Assembly (NCBI GenBank): GCA_035702985.1
Contig: DASSZD010000109.1
Location: 1-30,080, forward strand
Direction of reading: 5' to 3'
Source of the DNA: JAKAXG01 sp035702985
GTDB taxonomy: Bacteria > Actinomycetota > Acidimicrobiia > Acidimicrobiales > Palsa-688
Length of the DNA: 30,080 nt
Shown: positions 6,831-13,933 of the stretch, piece by piece
Numbering within the stretch: the first letter of the stretch is position 1
How the letters are laid out: every line of letters starts with the position of its first letter
The notes under the pieces: generated by a model
Seen by the model: only the letters and a program-made list of their open reading frames with translations
The model's database searches: none
What the model was told of the DNA's origin: nothing
Program-made: the position numbers and the translations under genes

Positions 6831-7637
6831 GTGACCCCCGGCTCGCTGGGATACCGGACAGACCTCGAGGTGCTGGCGATGAGCGGCTCGCGGCTCGACG
6901 ACCGCGGCGATCACATCGTCGTGTCCACCCCGACCAACCCCAGCTACTGGTGGGGCAATTTCATCCTGGTCGACCGGGTGCCGGGCCCCGACGCCTCGCA
7001 GGAGTGGCTGGACCGCTTCGCCGAGGCGTTTCCGACCGCCGGCCATGTGGCCCTCGGTTTCGACGGCACCGCCGGCAGGGCGGAGGACCTGGCGTTCTTC
7101 GCCGGGCTGGGTTTCCACGCCGAGGCCCAGGCGGTCATGACCGCGTCCCGGGTCCGCCCACCGCGGCGGGTGAACCGGGACGCCGTCTGTCGCGAGCTGC
7201 GCTCCGAGCGCGACTGGGAGCAGAGCGTGGAGTTGCGCATGGGCTGCCAGGACCGGCCTGCTGACGCCGGGCCCGGCTACCTGTCGGCCAAGGCCCTCGC
7301 CAACCGCCGGATGGTCCGGGCCGGGGCGGCCGCCTGGTTCGGCGCTTTCGTGGAGGATCGACTGGTGGCCCAGCTGGGGCTGGTGCAGGTGGAGGAAGGG
7401 CTGGCCCGGTTCCAGTCGGTGGAGACCGATCCCGCCTTTCGCAGGCGGGGGCTGGCCGGAACGCTGGTGGAGCGCGCCGCGGCACACGGCTTCGAGCGTT
7501 TCGGGGCCCGCCGGCTGGTGATGGTCGCAGACCCGGGCTACTTCGCCGCCGACCTGGACCGCTCGCTCGGCTTCGCCACCGTGGAGACCCAGCTGCAGGT
7601 GGAGAGGGACTCCCCGCTCACCGTCCCCGCCGGCTAG
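6831..7637 (+). CDS. GNAT family N-acetyltransferase
   Basis: The 268-residue protein has an acetyl-CoA-binding GNAT core in its C-terminal half. VAQLGLVQVEEGLARFQSV is followed by the pyrophosphate-binding loop TDPAFRRRGLAGTLV, with R-R-x-G-L-A in place of the canonical Q/R-x-x-G-x-A, and then LVMVADP. The N-terminal half (W-W-G-N, ALGFDGTAG) resembles a degenerate second GNAT-like unit, as in tandem GNAT proteins, but lacks the acetyl-CoA loop. The acceptor substrate is unknown. GTG 6831 is supported by TAGAGT six bases upstream. The stop codon lies in the loop of a perfect hairpin that probably ends the transcript. Confidence 0.85.
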   Translation: MTPGSLGYRTDLEVLAMSGSRLDDRGDHIVVSTPTNPSYWWGNFILVDRVPGPDASQEWLDRFAEAFPTAGHVALGFDGTAGRAEDLAFFAGLGFHAEAQAVMTASRVRPPRRVNRDAVCRELRSERDWEQSVELRMGCQDRPADAGPGYLSAKALANRRMVRAGAAAWFGAFVEDRLVAQLGLVQVEEGLARFQSVETDPAFRRRGLAGTLVERAAAHGFERFGARRLVMVADPGYFAADLDRSLGFATVETQLQVERDSPLTVPAG

Positions 7638-7649
7638 AAGCCGGCGGGG
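7625..7649. terminator. Bidirectional terminator-like perfect hairpin
   Basis: CCCCGCCGGC (7625-7634) and GCCGGCGGGG (7640-7649) form a perfect 10-base stem around TAGAA. The loop contains the stop codon of the GNAT gene. It sits between two converging genes and could end both. There is no U-tract on either strand. Confidence 0.6.
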
Positions 7650-7664
7650 GGAGCGGCCCGGCCC

Positions 7665-9122
7665 TCACGGCGCCGGCCGGGATGCTTCCGACGGGTAGGG
7701 AGGGACGGTCGCCGGCGGGGCGGGGGGCGGCGGCGGCGGGGCGGCCGGGGCGTGGCCGGGGTCCGCCCCCCCGGTGTCCAGGCGGAACGGCGGGTACTCG
7801 TCGCGCATCAGCGCGGCGTAGGCCAGGACCCGGTAGCACCACCGGTTGAGCCCGATGACCACGTCGAACAGCGGTCCGGGGGTCCGGCCCCGCACCATCC
7901 GGATGACCGCCGCGATCAGGGCCAGCAGGCCGATCAGGCCACCCCCGCCGGCGATCCGCCACGCACCCGACGCCCGGTACTCCCACCCTCCGGCCAGGAT
8001 GGCCACCACCAGGTACTGAGGCAGGGCGAGCAACCACCACTTGACCAGCACCAGCCAGCGGGAGAGGTGGTCGGGGTAGTCGATGGTGAGCTCCGCCGGG
8101 TAGGTGGGATCCGGCCGCAGGCTGAACGGCGGATAGCGGTCGGTCCCGAAGGCGCTGACCGAGTAGAACGCCACGCGCCAGGTCCAACGGAACACTCCGC
8201 TGTTGAACTCGAATATGGATCTCGGGTAGCGCTCGGTGAAGAAGATGGCGAAGCCGGCCACCACCGTCAGCACCCCCACCGCCAGCCACAGGAAGGCCAG
8301 AAGCACCAGGTGGGGCACCACCAGCACCCACTTGACCAGCCACAGCCAGCGCCCGGTGCCGGGGTCGGCGTGACCGTCGAGGCGGACCGGGTAGGAGCCC
8401 GGCACCGTCGGCGTGACCGGGGCCGGCGTCCAGGCCGGACGGGTCTCCCGCTCCCCGCCCCCCTGGTGCAGGCCGAGCACCAGCATGACGGCCGAGCCGG
8501 CCAGGACCAGCAACCCGAAGCCGGCCGCGCCCAGGCCGACGGGCAGGAACAGGCCGGTCCTGACCCCCACGGTCACCGCGGCCGCCACCCCGGGGGAGGC
8601 GTCGGCGTACATCACCACGGCACCCCAGCGGCCGGGCTGGGTCTCCCACACCACGGTCTGCAGCCCCGAGCCGGAGGAGCGCGCCGCCCAGAAGGACTGA
8701 GCTGCCGGGCTGGCCGGGACGGCCGAGCCCGGGATGTAGGTCGACTCGCTCCGGAACGGGCCGGCGGACACCGAGCTGACCCGGGTATGGGCGACCCCCG
8801 CCAGCCACCGGTCGATCTGGGCCTGGGGGGCCACCCCCACGAACAGAGGTCGGCCGGCCGGGCCGGCGGCGCGAATGCGGACCGTGCCGATGTCATGCCC
8901 CGGCACCCAGTCCTGGCCGTCCGGCCGGGAACCGAAGTCGGCGGTGGCGGTGAGGGCGTAGCCGGAGGTCTGGAAACGGTCGGTGGCGCTGTTGTAGTAC
9001 CCGGCCGCGTCCCGCTGGGTGCCATGGGCCCACAGCAGGGCGCCGCCCGCCGCCAGGGCGGCCAGACCGACCAACGCCAGCAGGGAACCGGCCACGACCA
9101 GGACGATTCTTGCGGGTCGCAC
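7665..9122 (-). CDS. DUF4389 domain membrane protein with two DUF4389 repeats
   Basis: The 485-residue integral membrane protein has a hydrophobic N-terminal segment (residues 6-32), an extracytoplasmic region to about residue 180, and another membrane segment near 190-215. Two related DUF4389-type units follow. Each begins with YPVRLD/YPAELTIDYPDHLSRW, then an LVKW-x-L/V-x-PH/PQ hydrophobic segment, and ends with a R-x-EYPPF/DRYPPF motif near the membrane. The C terminus is a Pro/Ala-rich tail. The function of the family is unknown. GTG 9122 is well supported by a perfect AGGAGG (9130-9135) seven bases upstream. It shares no operon with the GNAT gene, which converges on it. Confidence 0.88.
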   Translation of the reverse strand: MRPARIVLVVAGSLLALVGLAALAAGGALLWAHGTQRDAAGYYNSATDRFQTSGYALTATADFGSRPDGQDWVPGHDIGTVRIRAAGPAGRPLFVGVAPQAQIDRWLAGVAHTRVSSVSAGPFRSESTYIPGSAVPASPAAQSFWAARSSGSGLQTVVWETQPGRWGAVVMYADASPGVAAAVTVGVRTGLFLPVGLGAAGFGLLVLAGSAVMLVLGLHQGGGERETRPAWTPAPVTPTVPGSYPVRLDGHADPGTGRWLWLVKWVLVVPHLVLLAFLWLAVGVLTVVAGFAIFFTERYPRSIFEFNSGVFRWTWRVAFYSVSAFGTDRYPPFSLRPDPTYPAELTIDYPDHLSRWLVLVKWWLLALPQYLVVAILAGGWEYRASGAWRIAGGGGLIGLLALIAAVIRMVRGRTPGPLFDVVIGLNRWCYRVLAYAALMRDEYPPFRLDTGGADPGHAPAAPPPPPPAPPATVPPYPSEASRPAP

Positions 9123-9129
9123 GGCATCG

Positions 9130-9135
9130 CCTCCT
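9130..9135 (-). promoter_or_regulatory. Consensus Shine-Dalgarno for the DUF4389 gene
   Basis: AGGAGG on the minus strand lies exactly seven bases before the GTG at 9122 and decides that start. The same motif and spacing precede the universal stress protein and ferritin-like genes. Confidence 0.75.
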
Positions 9136-9163
9136 GCCCTCAGCGTCTCAGGGCGTCCAGTAG

Positions 9164-9178
9164 AGCCCCGTCGGGGCT
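9164..9178 (-). terminator. Hairpin downstream of the P-type ATPase gene
   Basis: AGCCCCG (9164-9170) and CGGGGCT (9172-9178) form an inverted repeat about 20 bases after the ATPase stop and before the DUF4389 gene. It is realistically a 5-base stem with a 5-base loop. No U-tract follows. Confidence 0.35.
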
Positions 9179-9197
9179 GTCGATCGAGAGGCGAAGG

Positions 9198-11600
9198 TCA
9201 CCCCCGCGGGAGAGGGGTCCCGGAGCGTCTGTCCGACAGTCGCTGCACCGGCTCGAGGTGGGTCACCAGGTCGATGGCCGCCGCCGCCACCGCTCCCACC
9301 GCCAGCGCCTCCACCAGCACCGTCGGCGACGGACGGTGCTGGAGAGAGAAGAAGGTGCTGACCCACGGCGTGAAGAACGCCGCCGCGAACAGCCCGGCCA
9401 TGGCCCCGACCAGCAGCAGATGCCATCCGGTCAGGGGGCGGGCCGCGATCGACAGCACCCAGAGCGTGACCATCACGGTGACGATGATGGCGGCGGTACG
9501 GGCCGAGTCCCCGCTGGACCCCTCGGCCCGGGCCAAGGCGTAGGTGACCATCACGGCGGCCGCCGTGAGGACTCCGGCGATCACCGAGAAGGTGAGCACC
9601 CTCCACAGGAAACCGGGGGCGAAGCGGCGCTCGCTCGGGCCCAGGGCCAGCACCACGCCGGGGATACCGATGCCCACGGCGCTGATGAGAGTCAGGTGCC
9701 GGGGCAGGAACGGATACGGCCAGCCGACCACCGCAGTGGTCACCGCCAGGATCATCGAGTACACGTTCTTGACCAGGAACAAAGCGGCGACCTTCTCGAT
9801 GTTGGCCAGCACCCGCCGGCCCTCACCCACGATGGCGGGGAGGACGTCGAAGTCGTCGTCCAGGTTGACCAGCTGGGCCACGCCCCGGGTGATGGCCGAG
9901 CCGGAACCCATGGCGATCCCCAGATCGGCTTCCTTGAGGGCCAGCACGTCGTTGACGCCGTCACCGGTCATGGCGACCACGTGTCCCCGCCGTCGCAGGG
10001 CGCCGACCAGGGACTGCTTGTCGTGGGGCGTCACCCGGCCGAAGATCCGGCCCGTCTCGATCGCCGCGCCGAGCGCGTCGGGGTCGGTGGGCAACGCCCG
10101 GGCGTCGAGGGCCGCCTCGGCGCCGGGGAGACCGACCTGCTCGGCCAGCACCCTGACCGTGGCCGGGTTGTCCCCCGATATGACCCGGACGCCGACCCCC
10201 TGGTCGGCGAAGTAGCGCAGCGTGGCGGATACCGCCGACCGGGCTTTCTCCACCAGTTCGACGATCCCGGTGACCTCCAGGCCGGCAGGCAGCGCCTCCC
10301 CCCGCAGCGGGGCCTCGGATCGGGCCACGACCAGGACCCTGCGCCCCTGGCGGGCCGCATCGGCGGCCCGGACCAGGAGGCCGGCCGGATCGGCCCCGCC
10401 GACCATCTCCGGAGCGCCGATCACCCAGCTGCCGTGACCTTCGAAGCCGAGCGCGCTCCACTTCCTCGCCGAGCTGAACGGCACCCCCGCGTCGGGCCGC
10501 CACGCCGCGGAGGGCTTCAGGGCGTCGCCGACAGCCCGCAGCGTGGCGTTCGCGTCCGGTGCGGCGGCGAAGGCCGCCAGGGCGTTGACCACAGCATCGC
10601 GGTCGGCGTCGCCGGCCACCAGGTCCCCGAAGACGACCCGCCCCTCGGTCAGGGTGCCGGTCTTGTCCACGCACAGCACGTCGACCCGGGCCAGGGTCTC
10701 CACCGCCGGCAGCTCCTGGACCAGGACCCGCCTGCGGCCGAGGCGGACAGCGGCCGCCAGGAAGGCCATGGTCGTGAGCAGAACCAGTCCCTCCGGGATC
10801 ATGCCCACCAGGCCGGCGACCGCGCCCCGGACCGCCTCCCGCCACGGCTGCACCTGCAGCTGGCGCACTATCAGGAGGGGGGCGATGACGACCATGGCCC
10901 ATGACAGGATCCTCAGCACCTGGTTGACGGAGTGCACCAGCTCGGAGTTGACCAGGCTGAACCGGCGGGCCTCCTCGGCGATACGGTTGGCGTAGGAGTC
11001 GGCCCCGGCCCGGGTGACCCGGGCCCGCACCGCCCCGGCGATGATCCACGACCCGGATATCAGCTCACCTCCGGCCGCCTTGGCCACCGTGTCGGACTCA
11101 CCGGTGGCGAGGGATTCGTCCACCTCGCAGCGCCCGGCGCACACCACCGCGTCGGCGGTCACCTGGTCTCCGGGGCGCAGGTCGAGCAGGTCGTCCACGA
11201 CCAGGTCGTCAGGGGGGACCTGGGTGGTCGCTCCCCCCCGCACGACCCTGGCGTGGGGGGCGTTTATGACGGCCAGCCGGTCCAGCGCCCGTTTGGCCCG
11301 GGCCTCTTCGGTGGTTCCCACCACGGTGTTGATCACCGCTATGGCCAGGAACGTGGCGTCGGGCGCGGAGCCGGTGGCCAGGGTGGCCGCGCCGAGGGCC
11401 ACCAGGAGCAGGTTCAAGCGGGTGAAGGCGTTCCTTCTGAGGATGGACCAGAAGCTCTGGGAGGTGGCGCCGACCGGCCGGGTGGGCGCCCGGGCCCGGC
11501 GCTGCTCCAGCTGAGCGACGCTGAGGCCGTCCTCCGCCCAGCGGGGGCCGAGCCCGGAGTCGGCGGGTCCGGCCGGGACCAGCGGCTCCAGCGACGTCAT
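9198..11600 (-). CDS. Cation-translocating P-type ATPase, CtpE-like
   Basis: The 800-residue membrane pump has the P-type ATPase motifs in order: TGES (166-169, actuator), PEGL (269-272, membrane M4), DKTGTLTEG (312-320, phosphorylated Asp312), and TGDGVND (545-551, hinge). About ten membrane segments are expected, with four in the region after residue 590. The PEGL region and QELPAVETLARVDVLCVDKTGT resemble mycobacterial CtpE, reported to move calcium. The ion here is inferred, not shown. There is no N-terminal heavy-metal-binding CxxC, which argues against copper/zinc subtypes. It lies 22 bases downstream of the universal stress protein gene and is probably co-transcribed with it. ATG 11600 has no clear ribosome-binding site, as expected inside an operon with tight spacing. 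Confidence 0.93.
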   Translation of the reverse strand: MTSLEPLVPAGPADSGLGPRWAEDGLSVAQLEQRRARAPTRPVGATSQSFWSILRRNAFTRLNLLLVALGAATLATGSAPDATFLAIAVINTVVGTTEEARAKRALDRLAVINAPHARVVRGGATTQVPPDDLVVDDLLDLRPGDQVTADAVVCAGRCEVDESLATGESDTVAKAAGGELISGSWIIAGAVRARVTRAGADSYANRIAEEARRFSLVNSELVHSVNQVLRILSWAMVVIAPLLIVRQLQVQPWREAVRGAVAGLVGMIPEGLVLLTTMAFLAAAVRLGRRRVLVQELPAVETLARVDVLCVDKTGTLTEGRVVFGDLVAGDADRDAVVNALAAFAAAPDANATLRAVGDALKPSAAWRPDAGVPFSSARKWSALGFEGHGSWVIGAPEMVGGADPAGLLVRAADAARQGRRVLVVARSEAPLRGEALPAGLEVTGIVELVEKARSAVSATLRYFADQGVGVRVISGDNPATVRVLAEQVGLPGAEAALDARALPTDPDALGAAIETGRIFGRVTPHDKQSLVGALRRRGHVVAMTGDGVNDVLALKEADLGIAMGSGSAITRGVAQLVNLDDDFDVLPAIVGEGRRVLANIEKVAALFLVKNVYSMILAVTTAVVGWPYPFLPRHLTLISAVGIGIPGVVLALGPSERRFAPGFLWRVLTFSVIAGVLTAAAVMVTYALARAEGSSGDSARTAAIIVTVMVTLWVLSIAARPLTGWHLLLVGAMAGLFAAAFFTPWVSTFFSLQHRPSPTVLVEALAVGAVAAAAIDLVTHLEPVQRLSDRRSGTPLPRG

Positions 11601-11622
11601 GGCCGCGGCGACGCCGGAGCCG

Positions 11623-12093
11623 TCACCCGCCGGCGGCTGCCTGCGCTGAGAGACGCCCGCCCGATGCAGCCACCCGGTCCGGCCTGACGATCACGACCGG
11701 GCAGCGGGCCAGGTGGGCGCACTCCATGGCGACCGACCCCGCCGAAACGTTGCGTAGCGCACTGCGACCCCGGGACCCCACGACCAGCATCTCGGCTCCC
11801 TCGCTGGCCCGCACCAGCGCGGCCGCCGCCGGTGGCTCGAACATCGTTCCCGTCACCTCGACCTCAGGCCGCATTTCGCGGGCCAGACGGACAGCCCGCT
11901 CCAGAAGGGACTCCTCGGACTCCTGCAGCCGCTGGTACACGGACAGGAACTCCCGCCGGGCGAACTCGGCGTGGACGACCTCCAGCGCGCTCCCCCGCCG
12001 GGCGGCCTCGTCGGCGGCCCATTCCAGGGCCCTCTGCGAGGCGGGCGAACCGTCCACGCCCACCACGATGCGTCGGACGGGGGGCACGGTCAA
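11623..12093 (-). CDS. Universal stress protein (UspA family)
   Basis: The 156-residue protein is a single-domain UspA-family member. VVGVDGSPASQRALEWA (residues 10-26) is the N-terminal strand and loop. The ATP-binding motif G-x2-G-x9-G-S is intact in GSRGRSALRNVSAGS near the C terminus, so it should bind ATP. The TTG at 12093 is chosen over the GTG two codons later because a perfect AGGAGG (12101-12106) lies seven bases from the TTG. It heads the minus-strand operon with the P-type ATPase, and is divergent from the flavodoxin across a 172-base gap. Confidence 0.92.
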   Translation of the reverse strand: MTVPPVRRIVVGVDGSPASQRALEWAADEAARRGSALEVVHAEFARREFLSVYQRLQESEESLLERAVRLAREMRPEVEVTGTMFEPPAAAALVRASEGAEMLVVGSRGRSALRNVSAGSVAMECAHLARCPVVIVRPDRVAASGGRLSAQAAAGG

Positions 12094-12265
12094 CTTCGAT
12101 CCTCCTTGCGTGGATGCCCGTTTGATCAGATTGTCGGGCGGCCGGCCCCCTGGCGGGTAGGGCCGTTAGCCACCGAACGGTCCTTCGCCCCTGCCGGGCG
12201 GCGAAGCGGCGGTGGACGCTGGTTGGGCAGGAAGGCCGACAGCACCGGCGACCGAGGAGCTGCAC
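12094..12265. promoter_or_regulatory. Divergent intergenic region between the Usp/ATPase operon and the flavodoxin gene
   Basis: Both operons start from this 172-base region, so promoters of both strands must lie here. The only AT-richer patch is gtttgatcagattgtc at 12120-12135, containing TGATCA. It includes a TTGAT half-site but no full FNR palindrome, so I make no operator call. AGGAGG at 12101-12106 (minus) and GAGGAG at 12254-12259 (plus) are the two ribosome-binding sites. Confidence 0.45.
12101..12106 (-). promoter_or_regulatory. Consensus Shine-Dalgarno selecting a TTG start
   Basis: AGGAGG on the minus strand lies seven bases before the TTG at 12093 and 13 bases before the in-frame GTG at 12087. 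The spacing favours the TTG as start of the universal stress protein. Confidence 0.7.
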
Positions 12266-12802
12266 ATGAAAGCCGTGATCGTGTACGAGTCCATGTTCGG
12301 GGCGACCCGCCGGATCGCCCAGGCCGTCGCCGACGGTCTGGGCCAGTCAGGAGAGGTCCAGGTGGTGCGGGCCGACCAGGCTGATGGCGGTCTGCTCGAC
12401 GGCGCCGACCTGCTGGTGGTGGGCGCCCCCACCCACGCCTGGAGCATGCCGCGCGCCGGCACCCGCAAGGGGGCGCCCGGATACTCCGACAAGCCGGGTA
12501 GCGGCCTGACGCTCGAGCCGGGCGCCGACCAGGCACCGGGGGTCCGCGAGTGGCTGGCCTCGCTGGGGACGGTGGCAACGCCCTCCGCCGCGTTCGACAC
12601 CCGGATCAAGGGGCCGGCGCTGCTCACCGGGCGGGCGTCCAGGGCCATAGCCAGGGGGCTCCACCGGCGCGGCGCGCCCCTCACCGTGCCCCCGAAGAGC
12701 TTCCTGGTGGACCGGGGCAGCCATCTGCTGGCCGGGGAGGAAGACAAGGCGCGGGCGTGGGGCTCCCGACTGGCGGCGTCACGGTCACTGGCTTCCAAGT
12801 AA
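12266..12802 (+). CDS. Flavodoxin-family protein
   Basis: The 178-residue protein has a flavodoxin-like fold. It begins with KAVIVYESMFGATRRIA, which carries the FMN phosphate loop (Y-E-S-M-F-G-x-T). DLLVVGAPTHAWSMP follows, the usual second FMN-binding loop (G-x-P-T). It lacks extra domains and is the size of a long-chain flavodoxin. Its redox partner is unknown. ATG 12266 is chosen because GAGGAG (12254-12259) lies six bases upstream. The sequence between the two FMN loops has a Gly/Pro-rich insertion (around residues 65-90). It is divergent from the Usp/ATPase operon and 43 bases upstream of the COG4280-like gene. Confidence 0.88.
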   Translation: MKAVIVYESMFGATRRIAQAVADGLGQSGEVQVVRADQADGGLLDGADLLVVGAPTHAWSMPRAGTRKGAPGYSDKPGSGLTLEPGADQAPGVREWLASLGTVATPSAAFDTRIKGPALLTGRASRAIARGLHRRGAPLTVPPKSFLVDRGSHLLAGEEDKARAWGSRLAASRSLASK

Positions 12803-12845
12803 CTCTTGGCGTTTCACTGACCTGCGCGCTGGTTAACCATCAGGC

Positions 12846-13643
12846 ATGGGTAGCCTCACGCTCGGATCAGTTCTGATCGGCTCCTTCATTGCCTGTGCAG
12901 TCGAAGTGACCGAGATGGTGATCATCGTCGTGGGCGTGGGAACCACCCGGCAGTGGAGGTCGACACTCATCGGCGCCGGCTGCGGCCTGACCGTCCTGGT
13001 CGGGCTCGTCGCCGGTCTGGGTCAGGCGCTGTCGCTCGTTCCGATCGACCCGCTCCGTATCGCCATCGGGGCCCTGCTGCTCACCTTCGGTCTCCAGTGG
13101 ATCACCAAAGGGGTCACGGGCGTGGCCGCCAACGGGTTCACGGGCAATGACGACGAGGAGGAAGAGGAAGCGGCGGCCGATGGCCCCCGTCGTGGCGGCG
13201 CCCTCGATTGGACGGCCTGGTTGCTGGCCTTCAAGGGGGTGACCCTCGAAGGCTTGGAGGTGGCCTTCATCGTCATCGCCTTCGGAGCCGGCTCCCGCGG
13301 CGGCCAGGGCGGCTACCTCGACGCCTTTGTCGGGGCGGCCGCCGCTTTCGTCATCGTCGGAACGGCCGGGGCCGTCTCCATCAACCAGGTGAAGAAGGTC
13401 CCCGGTCGCACCTTGAAGTTCGCCGTGGGAGGGCTGATCTCCACGTTCGGCACCTTCTGGGCGCTCGAGGGGCTCGGGGCCAGCTGGCCGGGAGGGAGGA
13501 TCAGCCTGGCGTGGCTGTACGCCCTCTATCTGGGCGGGACTGTCGCCTTGGTCACGCTGACCCGGCGAGGGAGCCTGGGCGGACAGCGGTCCAGCAGCCC
13601 GCCGCAAGACCGCAGGGACCGACGGGAGGCGGCGCCGGCATGA
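12846..13643 (+). CDS. COG4280-like membrane protein, putative transporter
   Basis: The 265-residue protein has about six to seven membrane segments in two halves separated by an acidic cytoplasmic-type loop (NDDEEEEE, residues 101-108). Each half begins with an E-x-x-E motif in a membrane helix: EVTE at 20-23 and EGLE at 135-138. Duplicated acidic membrane motifs are typical of small cation transporters such as the GDT1/UPF0016 and LysE-type superfamilies. I recognise it as COG4280-like, a family annotated only as predicted membrane protein. The C terminus is a basic cytoplasmic tail. Transport and substrate are inference. AACCAT five bases before the ATG may be a weak -10. The stop overlaps a 16-codon frame by ATGA. 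Confidence 0.78.
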   Translation: MGSLTLGSVLIGSFIACAVEVTEMVIIVVGVGTTRQWRSTLIGAGCGLTVLVGLVAGLGQALSLVPIDPLRIAIGALLLTFGLQWITKGVTGVAANGFTGNDDEEEEEAAADGPRRGGALDWTAWLLAFKGVTLEGLEVAFIVIAFGAGSRGGQGGYLDAFVGAAAAFVIVGTAGAVSINQVKKVPGRTLKFAVGGLISTFGTFWALEGLGASWPGGRISLAWLYALYLGGTVALVTLTRRGSLGGQRSSSPPQDRRDRREAAPA

Positions 13644-13690
13644 GCGTCACCGAGAGCCCGGCGAGGACCGGGAGGAGGCAGCCGACATGA
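13640..13690 (+). CDS. Possible 16-codon coupling ORF
   Basis: An ATG at 13640 overlaps the stop of the upstream membrane protein as ATGA. Its frame, MSVTESPARTGRRQPT, ends in a TGA at 13688-13690 that overlaps the ATG of the downstream 71-aa gene, again as ATGA. GGGAGG (13624-13629) lies ten bases before the ATG. The frame would carry terminating ribosomes directly to the next start. The peptide has no recognisable domain. It could equally be a chance reading frame. Confidence 0.35.
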   Translation: MSVTESPARTGRRQPT

Positions 13691-13902
13691 ACCTGCTCTG
13701 GAAGCTGATCAGGGGATTCTTCGGATTCTGGTACGACTTCGTGATCGGAGACGACTGGGCCGGTGCGGCCGGGGTGGCCGTACTGATCGGCGGCAGCTGG
13801 TTGCTCCTCCACTTCGGCGTCGCCGCCTTCTGGTTCGGGCCGGTGAGCATCGTCGCCACCTCGGTGCTGCTCGTGTCCCGCCGGGTGCGCAGGTCGGCGT
13901 AG
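13687..13902 (+). CDS. Small membrane protein, 71 residues
   Basis: The 71-residue protein has an amphipathic, aromatic N terminus (LLWKLIRGFFGFWYDFVIGDDW), then two hydrophobic segments at about 25-44 and 46-63, and a basic C-terminal tail (RRVRRSA), so both ends are probably cytoplasmic. I do not recognise a family. GGAGGAGG at 13671-13678 lies eight bases before the ATG, strong support for translation. It follows the COG4280-like gene by 43 bases and is joined to it by the 16-codon frame, so the two membrane proteins may work together. The MFS gene converges on it with a 31-base gap. Confidence 0.75.
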   Translation: MNLLWKLIRGFFGFWYDFVIGDDWAGAAGVAVLIGGSWLLLHFGVAAFWFGPVSIVATSVLLVSRRVRRSA

Positions 13903-13933
13903 CCGGCCGTCCGCAGCACAGGAGCCCCGGGGA

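Noticed and set aside
7752..10904. Open reading frame of more than 1,000 codons on the plus strand
   Set aside because: It is antisense to the DUF4389 and P-type ATPase genes, both with intact family motifs. Its product is Gln/His/Gly/Arg-rich low-complexity sequence, as expected from a high-GC complementary strand.
9198..11600. Heavy-metal (copper/zinc) subtype for the P-type ATPase
   Set aside because: There is no N-terminal CxxC metal-binding domain and no CPx motif in the membrane; the PEGL motif points to the type II/CtpE-like group.
12120..12135. FNR/CRP-type operator
   Set aside because: Only one TTGAT half is present and the second half-site does not match, so no regulator can be named.
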